64,000 nucleotides of DNA from Orobanche coerulescens (lineage: Eukaryota > Streptophyta > Magnoliopsida > Lamiales > Orobanchaceae): positions 2,095,501-2,159,500 of the forward strand of contig CM065819.1 of the NCBI GenBank assembly GCA_033398695.1, given 5' to 3'. The first letter of the stretch is position 1, and each line of letters starts with the position of its first letter. A model generated the notes under the pieces. It searched no databases, had not been told where the DNA came from, and worked only from the letters and a program-made list of their open reading frames with translations. Shown here piece after piece: positions 45,152-56,461 of the stretch. The translations under genes were made by a program, and so were the position numbers.

Positions 45152-46190
45152 TGTTGGGTATGGGGTCGGATATTTGCGCCGTTTGCGGAAGCGTAAGTAA
45201 AATTGCGGAAAATAAATGACACAAGAATTTATAGAGGTTCGGCTATAAACGAGCCTACATCCTCTCTTTATCTTTTTCAATAGGTTAAAGATAGCAACCT
45301 CTACGCCTCTCTTCTATCGGTCGAGGTATAACCGTTACAATCACGTCTTCTATTGGTCCGTGATAAACCACTCGTACTTGTCTTTGCGTCGGTCCAAGTT
45401 AAACCGTTTTCAATTTCTATCGGACAAGGAATCAACCGCTCTAGCTTTCTATGGGTACTAGATAAACCTCACGAAGATAGCGATTGCGATTCTAACAATG
45501 TCGGATCCTTGATCATAATAACACTGAATCCAATCGTATCTTTTCTTTTACCGCTCGTGTATGATTTTGTGTATAACACTCAATCACTCAATGTAAGCTC
45601 AATATTACAACAACAATATAATGAATATCAATCTCTAATCAGGGTATAGAATGCTTTGTGTTGTTGTACTCAATCAATACCATAGACATGACATTTATAG
45701 GCTTCTTGATCAAACTAGCCGTTAGCTGCCAGGACCTTCATTACGTACGCTATATACTTCGCATTACGTACGTAAGCTTGTTTACGTACGTTAACCAGAC
45801 ACTGTTACGTACGTTAGCTTCTCCCAGATTCAGTCCAGTAACATTTGTTTCTTTCTTTACGTATGTTATCATACTTCTCATTACGTACGTTAATAGTACG
45901 TCACTGCTGACGTCATATGTCCGTTGCCACCTTTTTTACTTCAACTCATCCAACGTTCATCTGGTTTGAACTTGTTTACGTACGCTATATAACTTTCATT
46001 ACGTACGTAAAATTCCATATATTACGTACGTTAGTGATCCCACGTTACGTACGTTAGCGTTGTGTTTTTCCAGCTTTTTGCACTTTGTTTCCTTCGATGC
46101 TTGGCTTCGTCTCTTCGTTGTTTTGTTTTGCTTATCAACATTAATCATCAAAACACTTTTAATTTATGCATGGAATAAAATGTTCCAACA
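45152..46190 (-). repeat. 5' LTR of the gag-only element
   Basis: Minus strand: array of TAACGTACGTTA-like motifs at 45740-46060, then CTATAAATGT (45691-45700). It differs from the left LTR by scattered substitutions. Confidence 0.88.
45691..46060 (-). promoter_or_regulatory. U3 array of TAACGTACGTTA and TATA box (gag-only element)
   Basis: About ten words of the type ttacgtacgtta, acgtacgtaa or acgtacgcta over 320 bp, each with two overlapping ACGT cores (the core bound by plant bZIP factors), directly upstream of the TATA box on the minus strand. Same order at 42551-42915. Confidence 0.6.
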
Positions 46191-46195
46191 TTCGA

Positions 46196-48149
46196 GTGGC
46201 TGAATCATTGCCTAATCTTTTTAGTTTTTCGTTGTGTTCTGCCGCAGTGAGAAACTCCGAATTGCTGAGGCTAACTAATAAATAAAATTGACGAGCTTTT
46301 TTCATTAATAAATTTCATTAAAAAATATAATTTTACTATATATATATATATATATATAAAATACCGTTACGCATACGGAGCACCACGTTAACTCTCTCAC
46401 ATGTGGTATTTTTTATATTCTAGATTCTTATTTATTTAAAACTTTTAGCCCATCTTGATTTTAAATGACACTCCACTCAATGAATAACTAAATAAATATT
46501 TAACATAAATATGTATTTTAGCCATAATAGTTTTACATCACCACGTTAATTTGGTCATCTATTGAGTTGGCCAAATGAATTATTTTATTCTTATTAGAAA
46601 ATTATATTTGGCAAATTATTAATTAAACCTCATTGGCCCAAATATGTACATATTTTTTTTAATATCTAATTTATATATGCATAAATATTATTTTTATACT
46701 TCTATATTTTTTTAATAAACTCAATTCTCTCCACTTACAAATAAATATATAAAGTATCTAATAGCAATATGGATTCGAAGTACCACGTTAACCCGCTCTC
46801 CTACATGAATTTTTTTATTTTTTTATTATTATATCTAAAATCTTGAATCCCACATCAAATTATAAGTATATAAATTGTAAAGGGTTTTGAAGATTCTATA
46901 ATTCCAAAATTATACTAGGAATTTAACTTTTAATCTTTTGTCATTTATAATATTTATTCTTGACCTTTACTTTACAATATTTGAGTTTACATTGAGATGG
47001 ATTAACCAATTACTATAGCAACTTATATTTACTTAAATTATATAAATTTAAATACGTTGAGTAATTAGCGGATATTATATAGGGTTTGGGATATAAACGA
47101 GTAATAAAGTCATATTTTAATCGAGTTTGATGAATATAGGTATAAAGATCTTAAACAAGTTTGAATATTTGAACCATACTTTCATTGTTTAATGTGTTAC
47201 TATATGAGTTTCGAACTAGAATAAGTAATAAAATTATCTCACTTGAGTTTATGACGAGTAAAAGTACAAAAATTTTAAAGAAGTTCGGATGGCTTAATCA
47301 CATACTCATTATTTCTTTATTGGTGTCTTCCGCTGCGGTACAATTGCAGTGGCTGAACCCTAACAAAGTATAAAATTATTTTTTATTTTTTACTTATAAA
47401 TTACAATGTAAAGTGATTACCCATCGGGTTTCGACGGGCTATACACTAGTATGTTTCGAAGCAGAGTAAAAAAAAGTACAACACTTGCATTTTACCTCGA
47501 TCATTAGTAGTTTCTTTCCTCTAAAAGTTGAAAGAAAACAAGACAAAAAAATTAATAAGAATAATCCGCAGAACAGTAATTAAAAGACCAAAAAATTTTG
47601 GGAAGTCGCTGAAATGGCAATTATGAGATGATCACCGTTAAAATCTAGTTTGACAGGGCAAGTGGGATACGCAAGTTGCTACCAATAACCAGCTATTATA
47701 CATACGTAGTCTATTTTAGATAGTTTTACATTGTCTCCATAATGTGGATTCGTGCTATTCACGAAGTTAATTATTCTTTCAACTCTAGCATGGAATGACA
47801 GAACAGTAAGTCTAAACTCTACATGAAATGACAGATTAGTAATTCTAAACTCTAGTATGGGACATGAAAGCCTTTAGTATGCGATTTACAGTATAGGCAT
47901 GATATCATCTGAAATAACTTGATACCCAAATCAAAGGAACAATAGAAACTTAGAATCTCATATTAACAGAAATTTCATCGCCTTGAAATTTTTGCCGCGA
48001 AATCATTAATGAAGGATTCAAAATCGTCGTTCTAGTTTCTAACTGGCAACTAGCCACATTGTCACAGACAAATGCTAAAGTGGAAAAATAGAGGCAGAAA
48101 CAAATTGAATTTGACCTAAAACGTAACGCACATTTGTTATACTGCTAAT
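46196..48149. other. AT-rich intergenic DNA
   Basis: TA microsatellite (46337-46360), several gagttggccaaat..-type words, and at 47061-47310 a relative of the sequence into which the gag-only element inserted. No gene found. Confidence 0.5.
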
Positions 48150-49576
48150 CTAAGACCAAATGTCGTAAAGTGGTCGTCCTGTTTCAAGTGATCCTGTTCT
48201 AGTAGCACTGAGGTCTAGTAGATCTCGATGACTCTTCTCGCGTCGCAATTGTCCTAGGTCTTTCTTGGAGACATTTGTGATCACATTGTTGCGATCGATA
48301 CAATCAACTGAAAACAATCTACAATTCATTAAAACAAAAAACAGAAGAAAGGAAAATGAACAAATAAAGAATGAATGAAAATGTTAGGGCGTACTGTATT
48401 TGTAATGATTTCCCCCCACCCGAATTGCAAGCAATAGTCATGGCTTCTTCAAATTTAGTAACAGCAACATTGATCTCGTCAGAGGGATCATAAACCCCAT
48501 CGAGATAAAGCTCAGCCTCCTCATCGCCAAAACCATCCACCATGAACTTTTTAATTTTATGCACTTCTTCCTTGGATGCGTAATAAAGCCCTGCTTTCTA
48601 TTGGCTGTGAATTTCACTGAAGTAAAGTACAACCCATGATTGAATTGGGTGTGCTTCTCCTTTTTCTTCTTCGGCCTCTTCTTTAATTCCAGTTCAATGT
48701 TATCATCCTCGTCTTCTTGTGTTCTCTTTTTCAATTTCTTTCCCTTTTCTAATTTCAGTTCCTTTTTATCATCCTCATCTTCGTCCTCTTTTCTCGTTTC
48801 CATGTTCTTTCCCTCCTTTAACTTCAGCTTCTTTTCATCATCCTCATCTTCTTCTTTTCTCTTTTTCATGTTCTTTACCTTCTTTAGGTTCTGCTTCTTC
48901 TTTTGCCTTTGCCCGTACGATGCAAATGTTGCACCACACGTTAATGAATCTGGATCGACACCTTCTGGTAAATCCACTAGGAAAAATTCTCTACAAGTAT
49001 TGAGAAACTTGTGTGCGTAATCCGCACACTCTTTAGATGTCAAAACTCTTCAAGTTTTATGGTGGTGCTCCATCTGCATATCAAATTGCAAGCACAAACT
49101 GATAAGAAAAACAATATAAGAAGAAGAAAGTGATGAAGACATTGAAAACCTTACCATCCTAATCAAAGCAGCGCGGAGGAGCAAGCCCGGAACGTTATAT
49201 CCACTAAAAGCATAGATGATGTAAGGTGGCGGATCATTCCCCAGATGGAATATCTTTTGAACAACCTCATCTTCTTCTTTTCCCTCACAATTAAGTATCT
49301 TGCATCTTGTTCCATCAAGTTTAAAGGCCCAGCTATCAGAAGCTACGAGCATCCCAAAATCATACTTGCCACTCATTATTGTTGTGCCCTAACAGCAAAA
49401 GCAAATTATCATAATTAAAAACATTACAGCAATGAAATGTAGAAACAAAATGTTGAGTTTCATGTCTACACAATATTTCACCTCAGATAATACTATATAG
49501 CTGTTCGAGATGAATTGAAAAGAAATCAAATGAAATCAAGAATACTTACAAAACCAAGAGGAGACCAAGACGCCAT
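48150..49576 (-). pseudogene. Proteasome beta-subunit-like gene with lysine/glutamate-rich insertion
   Basis: Four exons inferred: 49576-49550 (MASWSPLGF, then GTAAGT), 49388-49155, 49073 to about 48435, and about 48307-48150. Exon 2 reads GTTIM...YDFGMLVASDSWA, like the mature start of catalytic beta subunits: a Thr after Gly and an Asp 17 residues on. QKIFHLGNDPPPYIIYAFSG follows. Exon 3 has LTCGATFASYG, a ~75-residue K/E-rich insertion, then AGLYYASKEEVHKIKKF and YDPSDEINVAVTKFEEAMTIAC, which follow the beta5 order. An in-frame TGA (49052-49050) stands where related proteins have Arg, and the frame shifts near 48598. Homology is by eye. Likely pseudogene of a paralogue; activity should not be assumed. 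Confidence 0.55.
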
Positions 49577-50304
49577 TGTTGAGCTACTACCACCTGCTCC
49601 TTAAATATTAACTTATTATTAAAGTGTAGGTACACAAAGTGCACTTTACACTAAATTTAATGATAGTTTCCATATCTCAAAAAGATGTGTTTCTTTTAAG
49701 TTACAATAAATTTATGGGTAATTTTAGCAAGTTTCACATTTTCCATTATGAATCGAGCACTGACTGCAAAACCAACAAAAAATCACAACACACAATGGTA
49801 GATAAATTAAAATTGCCGCAAATAAGGAGTCGCAAAGTATCTATAATATAAAGGACAACAGTGTTTTTGGTTTACGAAACAGACCAATAACCAGACGAAG
49901 TATACTAGATTGGTTGATATTCACGAAGTAAGCTAGATCTTTTACTTACATTTGTACACATTGAATCCTCATTTATATTTAACAAAGCAATACTTCACAA
50001 ATGCAGATAGAAGAAGAGAGCTTACCAGTACAGATTACAGAGTGAAGGGATCAGAGAAGAGATCAGAGTGAAGGGATCGGAGAAGAGAGCCTACCCGTAC
50101 TAAATATGGAGATTTTGACTCCGCTATGTTTGATCCCTTGAACACGCATGCGGAGAGACGGAGATGAGCGGCGACTATGTTTGAGGGAGAAGAGAGAGGA
50201 GAGGAGAGGCGATTGAAATTTGTGAAGTGAAGGAGAAGCGACTGAATGCAACGAATTTAGAGAGAGGCAGAACCATATTTAACAAAACAACATTTTTTTT
50301 ATTA
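49577..50304 (-). other. Upstream region of the proteasome-like gene
   Basis: Possible 5' region of the gene. It has a short direct repeat, agagtgaagggatc.gagaagag (50037-50090). No TATA box can be assigned with confidence. Confidence 0.3.
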
Positions 50305-51002
50305 CTCCGCGGTCCGCAATCAATGTTCTCTTTTGGCCATTTTGATATGTCCACAAAAAATATTCCCTTTCTATTTTTAAACACTACCCTACAATACAAT
50401 TTACTAAAATATCCTTATATTTGTTATATATTTACACATTTTATCAGGCTGACCCACATATTAAATTATTTAACCAACTTAATTAACATTAAATTACTAC
50501 TATTAATGTGGGACTCAAACTCCACTCACATTACACTCACCTAACATTTTTTAAAACCCGAACTCAAAAAGTTAGGAACATTGATTGTGGACGGAGGAGT
50601 GGGACTTTGTTCACCCTCTTTTAAGAGGGTGAACATAACCCTCCCTTTTAAATATATATTAATATAATGTATTAATGTATAAATATATTTTTATAATATA
50701 TAATATATTTATACAAGATGAATTAATGTTGAAAAAATATTTTACCTTTTCAAATTTCAATTATTTTTATTTTTTTCAATATTACTACAGCTTAAATGTA
50801 ATATTTTCACATATTATATTCTAAAAAAATTTCTAAAAGGTAAAATATTTTTTTCAACATTATTCATCTTGTATAAATATATTGTATATTATAAAAATAT
50901 ATTTATACACTAATACATTATATTAATATATATTTAAAAGGGAGGATTATGTTAACCCTCTTAAAAGAGGGTGAACAAAGTCCCACAGGTGGACGGAGGG
51001 TG
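50305..51002. mobile_element. Stowaway-like MITE split by a foldback element
   Basis: The left end CTCCGCGGTCCGCAATCAATG (50305) and the right end GATTGTGGACGGAGG are inverted copies over more than 20 bp, the CTCC..CGTCC type of Stowaway, with TA on both sides (50303-50304, 51003-51004). The foldback at 50599-50988 lies inside the right terminal repeat. Without it the MITE is about 300 bp. Confidence 0.6.
50599..50988. mobile_element. Mutator-like foldback MITE
   Basis: The arms are inverted repeats of roughly 190 bp (GTGGGACTTTGTTCACCC ... GGGTGAACAAAGTCCCAC). Each end also holds its own 24-bp near-palindrome (TTCACCCTCTT..AAGAGGGTGAA). The flanks share GTGGACGGAGG (50588-50598 and 50989-50999), a Mutator-sized duplication, although part of this may come from the host MITE. 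No coding capacity. Confidence 0.65.
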
Positions 51003-51004
51003 TA

Positions 51005-51732
51005 TAACTAACCAAAAGTAAGTTTGACTTTGACTTTTCCGACCCCGAACTAATTCGGTCGATTCTGCTTTTCTTTTTTTTTTTATTCGGTTTTCTCCAG
51101 TTTTGCTTTTTTGATTCTTTTTGGAAAAAATCGGTTTTGTGTTCAATTTTTCGATCTACTCACGACAAACAGTTACATGATCCTGAGTAAATCTATTCCG
51201 ACGTGTCACAAGCACGTGGGTAAATGGACTAATAAGTTATGATATATAATTGACGTGGATAAGGTTTAGTAACACCCACAACCCACATGATCTGGGGTAA
51301 TAGTCCGTGACTATAGCACCTATTTTTATAAGTGGGTAACGAACTATTTTTGTAAGAGAGCAACAAATGATGAGGTGTAACATCATAACATCTTATAACA
51401 TAAAAAGTGACTTACGGATGATGGATTTAACATCCTAACATTTTATAACATAAAATATTTGAATATATTTTTTTTAAACTACAATCATAAAAATTACTCC
51501 AAATATATTTCAAGTCAATACCATCAAAATAATAATATAGTGAATTCACGAAAATAGAAGTCCTAAAAGACGCCCAGGAGTTTTAGATAATTCAAATTAA
51601 AAGTGAAAAATCTTCCTAAGCAAAATATTATAATTATTGCATTCCACCTTCGACGCTTCGCTTCGATTTTGCCTAACCTAAAAGAGGAAGATATAAAAAG
51701 GGTGAGTTATCGACAACTCAGTGGGACATATC
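51005..51732. other. Intergenic DNA without recognisable genes
   Basis: Mixed AT-rich sequence. Two diverged copies of catcctaacattttataacataaaa-type words lie near 51380 and 51430. Nothing else is seen. Confidence 0.4.
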
Positions 51733-51737
51733 TGTAA
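51733..51737 (-). mobile_element. Outer tip of LTR 'C' (TGTAA)
   Basis: TG plus the duplicated TAA form the terminal TGTAA of LTR C. The rest, TAACACCCC..., continues at 52412 after a MITE. Confidence 0.5.
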
Positions 51738-52208
51738 GGCCATCTCCAATGGTTTACAAAAAAATACTACAACTTCAAACACAAAAAATACAGAAAATCA
51801 GCCATGCATGATAGAATGCATGACTCGACAACTTGAAGGAAGAAATCAGTAATGCATCTCCAATAGTTTGCACAAAAATACAATAAAATGAATACTCTAT
51901 TATATTCTTTTTCTAATCTTAATATCATGTACAAATTTAAACGCATTTTATCTCCATTTACTAATAATAAAATTTAAATGTATTCATATTCCCCTTATTA
52001 TAATGAATTAATGCGACAAATTATAATTATATTATAAAATTATATATTAAGGAAATAATATCATAAATATTCAATCAATACATTTAATTTAAAGCATCAA
52101 CATAGCTAGGCTTTTAATTACTAAATTGAGCAACAAACAATTGGTGCAAATTTATATATATATATACAATTTAATAAATATCTTTTGAAACCTATAACTA
52201 AACGTATA

Positions 52209-52244
<36 letters not shown>

Positions 52245-52411
52245 CAAGGATACAAATAAGATAAAATAATATTGGTGGAATGAATAGTATTACACTATAT
52301 TTGCTGCATTACTATCTATATCACAACTCTAAGATAAGTTTGCAGTTAGTTGTTGGAGAAGCATTCCCTTTATTATAGTTGTTGGAGAAGCAGTATCTAC
52401 TGGAGATGGTC
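51738..52411. mobile_element. Harbinger/Tourist-like MITE
   Basis: Ends GGCCATCTCCAATGG and CTACTGGAGATGGTC are imperfect inverted repeats, flanked by TAA on both sides (51735-51737, 52412-52414), the 3-bp duplication of PIF/Harbinger elements. 674 bp, AT-rich, with a long TA microsatellite (about 52213-52243). No frame. Confidence 0.65.
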
Positions 52412-52602
52412 TAACACCCCAAAACCATTTAGAGATTAACAACACTGTAGGTCCCGCGCTGGAACCCACCAGTCTAAAAAGTATTTACACAATCGACAAA
52501 TATACCAAAAGGCCAATGACAGTAATATCTTTCAAATACCCGAACACTTTACAAAATCTATTTCTCAAATACCGTCATAAATCTCATTTAAAATCTCAAG
52601 AT
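52412..52602 (-). mobile_element. LTR 'C' (minus), before the hAT element
   Basis: Taacaccccaaaacc onward aligns with LTR B (19991-20200). It resumes after the hAT at 55983 and runs to about 56455. Confidence 0.55.
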
Positions 52603-55600
52603 TAGAGGTGGTATCTGGGCCGGTCGTAGAACAGCCCGGGATGCTTAAAAACCGGCCCGGGCCGGTCCGTGTACTATTTGACCCGGACCGGCCCATGTAC
52701 ATTTAAGTTATGTGGACCTTAGGGGGCCTTTGTTTTCGAGGCCCGGCCCGTGAACGCCTAAAACCGCTTGCCCGGCGCGGACCGGCCCGAGCCCGTGTTA
52801 GCCCGTGAACCGGGAAGGCCCGATCTGTTTAGCCCACCTAAAGAACGTGAATTGGAAGGCCCAATAGAGTTTTTCTTTTCCTATCAATTCAAAGGCCCAA
52901 TAGGCCCACCGGTCAAACAAACCCTCTTTTGAAGCCTTTTTCTCTCCCGCAGTGGAATCAATTCAATCCCTCCCAAACCAACTCGGTCTCCAAGTCCAAG
53001 TCGGGAAACAAACCCTCCCTCCTACATCAACAGGTCAACACCTTCTCTCCCAACTCCAAGTCGGCTGGATTCTCTCCTAACAGTCGACTTCCTCTTCTCA
53101 ACGGTCGACTTCCTCTTCTCCTCATCGATAAATAGTAAGTTTCTTTTTTCCTCAATCACACATATTCTTCTAATCTTCTGAATTCGATTTATCTGAATTC
53201 GTCTTTTGTATTTTGGTGGTTTATTTCACTACAATGAAAGAATCAAAACCTTGTAATAGTTCATCTTCAAAATCAATTTCTTTAAAAAAGGTTTGTAAGG
53301 CTACTGTTGATGTTCCGATCCAAAATCCTGGCTTCATGTTCGGTAATAGTGCATCAGAGGAACCCACTAGTATTTCTGAAGATGATAACAATGCTGAACC
53401 TAGTGACGCGCCTTTAGAATCGGGCAGAAAACAAAAATTTACTAGTAAAGTTTGGAAGTTGTTTGACAAAGATTTTGAGAAGCAAATTGCAAAATGTCGT
53501 TTATGTGGGCCGATTTTAAATCACAGAAATGGCACTGGCACAGGTACACTGTCACGCCATTTTGCTAAACATCCAGGATGGGATGAGGATGCTGGCGATG
53601 GATTGACTCAACAGCATTTGCAAAGGTCATCAGCTGGTCAAATCGACAATTGGCGATACAATCACAAGCGGGCTAGGGAATGCACTGCAAGGTATGTGGT
53701 CCAAAAAGAACTCCCTTTTTCTTTTGCGGAAGACATTGTTTATGAAAATTATGTGCAAACTGATTTACAACCACAATGGAAAAGAATTCTGCGTAGTACT
53801 CTTTACAATGATGGCATGCATTTATTTAAAGAAGATTGTGGAATTTTAAAAGTTGTTTTTTATTCTTTGTCTTGCAAGTTTTCATTTACTTCCGATTTGT
53901 GGACTGGTAGGTGTAATCTTAGTTATATGTGTGTCACTGCTCATTGGGTTGGTGATGATTGGATTATGCAAAAACGTATTATTGACTTTGTTGAACTACC
54001 ACATCCACACACGGGTAAAGAGATTCAAAGTCAAATGCTTAGAACTCTTTCAAATTGGAATTTAAAAGAGAAGTATTTGTCATTTTCCTTTGACAATGCA
54101 AGTAACAATGTGGCTGTTGTACGTTTGCTGAAAACATCTCTTAACCCAATTCTTGATGGTAATCTTTTTCATGTTGGATGTATTTGCCATATTATTCATT
54201 TATGTGTGAAAGATGGTTTAAATCACATTCTTTGCTCTATTTAAAAGATTAGGTCTTGTTTGTCGCATATTACCTAGTTCCACAAGAACTCAAAATTATA
54301 GGGAGATGGTTGTGCTCAATGGAAAAAAATATTGCTATCCCTATCTTGATTGCAAAATTAGGTGGAACTCCACGTTTCGCATGTTGCAAGAATGCCGAAG
54401 TTATGCAAATGAAATTGTTGAAACATGTTCGTTATTTGCAGTTGGAAATGATGAAGTTGACCCGATAAACAATTATTTGAAAATGGATGATTTTTATGTT
54501 GTTGATGTTCTTGGTCCGCTCCTTCAAAAATTTAAAGAAGTTAGCAAAGTTATGTCGGGTCAACTTTATCCTACCTCAAATTTGATGTTGGCCTATATGG
54601 TTCATATTACAAAGTTATTTTCCAATTTAAAGGACCATGAATTGTTGGGCAATGTTATTCAAGGAATGGTGGAAAAATGGTTAAAATATTTTTCATTAGT
54701 GCCAAAAAATGCTATACTAACCGCTTGTTTAGATCCTCGATGCAAAATCGATGGGTGCATTCAATTGTTGAAGATGTATTATACCAACATATGCACCGGA
54801 ACAAGATTTGATGAGCTTGCCGAGAAAGACAAAATTCTAAAGATGTTTCAAACATTATATGATGCTTACAACGATGATGCACAATCGGTAGGTGATACTT
54901 TGGAATCACAAAGTAGCAATCAACGAGGTCGTGGGATCTTTGGCTCTTTACTCGGACAAAATTCAACGACAACAATAACATCAAGCAAATCAAGTGTAAA
55001 TGAAGTGGTCTATTTCTTTGGAGGAGATCAACATCCCGATACAACCGGTTTCAATATTCTTAATTGGTGGAGAGACGATGCAAAATCATTTCCCGTATTG
55101 AGGCGTATAGTCCGTGATCTATTGGCTTCACATATATCCACCGTAGCTTCGGAAAGTTGTTTTAGTGCGGCGGGACGCACACTATCGGATAAAAGGAGTC
55201 GATTATCTCCAAAATCGATACGCTTTTGTGTCATGTGGAAAGATATGCTTGATGCCGAAAATCGAACCAAGGAAGCTAAGAGGAGGGCGACAATGAGTAT
55301 GACATATTCATGACGGGTCACTTTGATTTTATTGAAGATGATTTTGTACCCGCAGAGGAGATATCGTCTAACATGGTCGATACGTCGAATAAACATGATT
55401 TCTTGGCCAACTTTCATGAATTGAGTAGTTGAGTACTAGTCTTATTTTGCTATTTATTTGTAATTTTCTGTCTTTATAATAAAATTTCAAGTGAGAATAA
55501 AATTTGTGATACTGAGTTAGTACCTTGTTCTTGTGAAGGCCACTTTCTGTGCAATGGAAATTTGCGTTTACTTTCATTTTTCTTTTTTTTCCTGTTTAAT

Positions 55601-55982
55601 TTTATTGCCGTTGGTTCCTTTTACTTGTTTAACTTTAACACTTTATAAATCTGTTTTCTAAAACTGTTTTTAAATCTAGCAAGATTCTATCACATTGGCT
55701 CAATTGCAATTACATGCTTGAGATGTTAGTTTGTTGCTAATTTATGTGGATGACACTGCTGAACTCTGAGTGTGGTTTATTGGAGCCCGGCCCGGCCCGA
55801 TTCGTGAACAAGCCCGCCCGGCCCATGAATACAATGGGATGTGCGCCGTGCCGAGCCTTGTGTTTGTAAAAAAAGACCGGCCCGACCCGGCTCGCCAAAA
55901 AAGGACCGGCACGGCCCAGCCCTTAAATGGAGCGGGCTTTAGCAGCTCGGCTCGGGCCGGGCCGGCCCGAATACCACCTCTA
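52603..55982 (+). mobile_element. hAT transposon, nearly complete
   Basis: Terminal inverted repeats TAGAGGTGGTAT (52603) and ATACCACCTCTA (to 55982). The 8-bp target duplication is CTCAAGAT/CTCAAGAC (52595-52602, 55983-55990), one mismatch. Dense GGCCCG/CGGGCC words lie below each end (52617-52830 and 55786-55966), as expected for transposase-binding sites. The relative at 20170-20215 shows the uninterrupted sequence. It codes for a BED-hAT transposase with one broken stretch. Confidence 0.9.
53234..55313 (+). pseudogene. hAT transposase (BED finger, C-terminal dimerisation domain)
   Basis: ATG 53234 (MKESKPCNSS), preferred over an upstream TTG. BED zinc finger with Cys-x2-Cys (CRLC) and a LSRHFAKH His pair; catalytic-domain blocks FTSDLWTGRCNLSYMCVTAHW and FSFDNASNNVAVV, CICHIIHLCVKDG, then RWNSTFRML and a C-terminal hATC domain (FNILNWWRDDAKSFPVL, LASHISTVASESCFSAAGRT). 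A TAA at 54242-54244, further stops and a frame change before 54306 split it into two open parts. It would cut and rejoin hAT ends in the nucleus. The damage looks small. Confidence 0.85.
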
Positions 55983-56455
55983 CTCAAGACTAAAATGACA
56001 AAACTCAACAATTTCAAAACGTACTTTAAGTCAACACTTGTACGTGCCAACAAAAATAGTTTAGGAGAATGATTTCTCAAAACATACCCAAGTTGGCGAA
56101 ACACCAACCATTTTAAAATACATAAATAGTGGATAAAACCAACAGTTAAAAATACATTTGCAGCGGAAAAATAACAAGCAGTCAAAGTTTGTGAATTCAT
56201 GGTACTTTAGGTGGTATTTGGGGGTGCTGTCCATAGTAACAGGTTCTCTTGTCTCCGAAAGGTTTTCTAACACAAGTTGAGAAAAGTCGCTAGGTCTTCA
56301 ATTGGTTAGCTTGCCACGATGTTCTTGAATACCAAATCACCGCAATAGGCACTACTATAACAAACAAACAACAGTTGGGTTTAACAAACAAATAACAAAA
56401 GGTACCCGACACAATTTCTGAAAAATTCAGATTAACAAGTCACCAAGCGTAGAAT
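55983..56455 (-). mobile_element. LTR 'C' (minus), after the hAT element
   Basis: Continues ctcaagactaaaatgacaaaa, parallel to LTR B (20200-20240 and 40674 on). The right limit is set only by the start of LINE sequence. Confidence 0.45.
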
Positions 56456-56461
56456 ACCACC

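Larger units (their letters stand above)
42016..46190 (-). mobile_element. Gag-only Copia-type element (TR-GAG structure)
   Basis: LTRs 42016-43049 and 45152-46190 (about 1035 bp; TGTTGGGTATGG...TGTTCCAACA) with a perfect 5-bp target duplication TTCGA (42011-42015, 46191-46195). On the minus strand the primer site TTGGTATCAGAGC abuts the right LTR and a purine tract (AAAAAGGGGGAGAT) the left one. The 2.1-kb internal region holds gag only, without protease, integrase or RT. Published TR-GAG elements of plants have this plan and depend on other elements. Confidence 0.9.

Noticed and set aside
46330..46800. Helitron ends (TA-rich start, ccacgttaa words)
   Set aside because: No CTRR end with a hairpin was found, and the words recur in AT-rich background.
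48640..49020. Ser/Phe-rich plus-strand frames over the proteasome-like gene
   Set aside because: They are the complement of the K/E-rich coding stretch.
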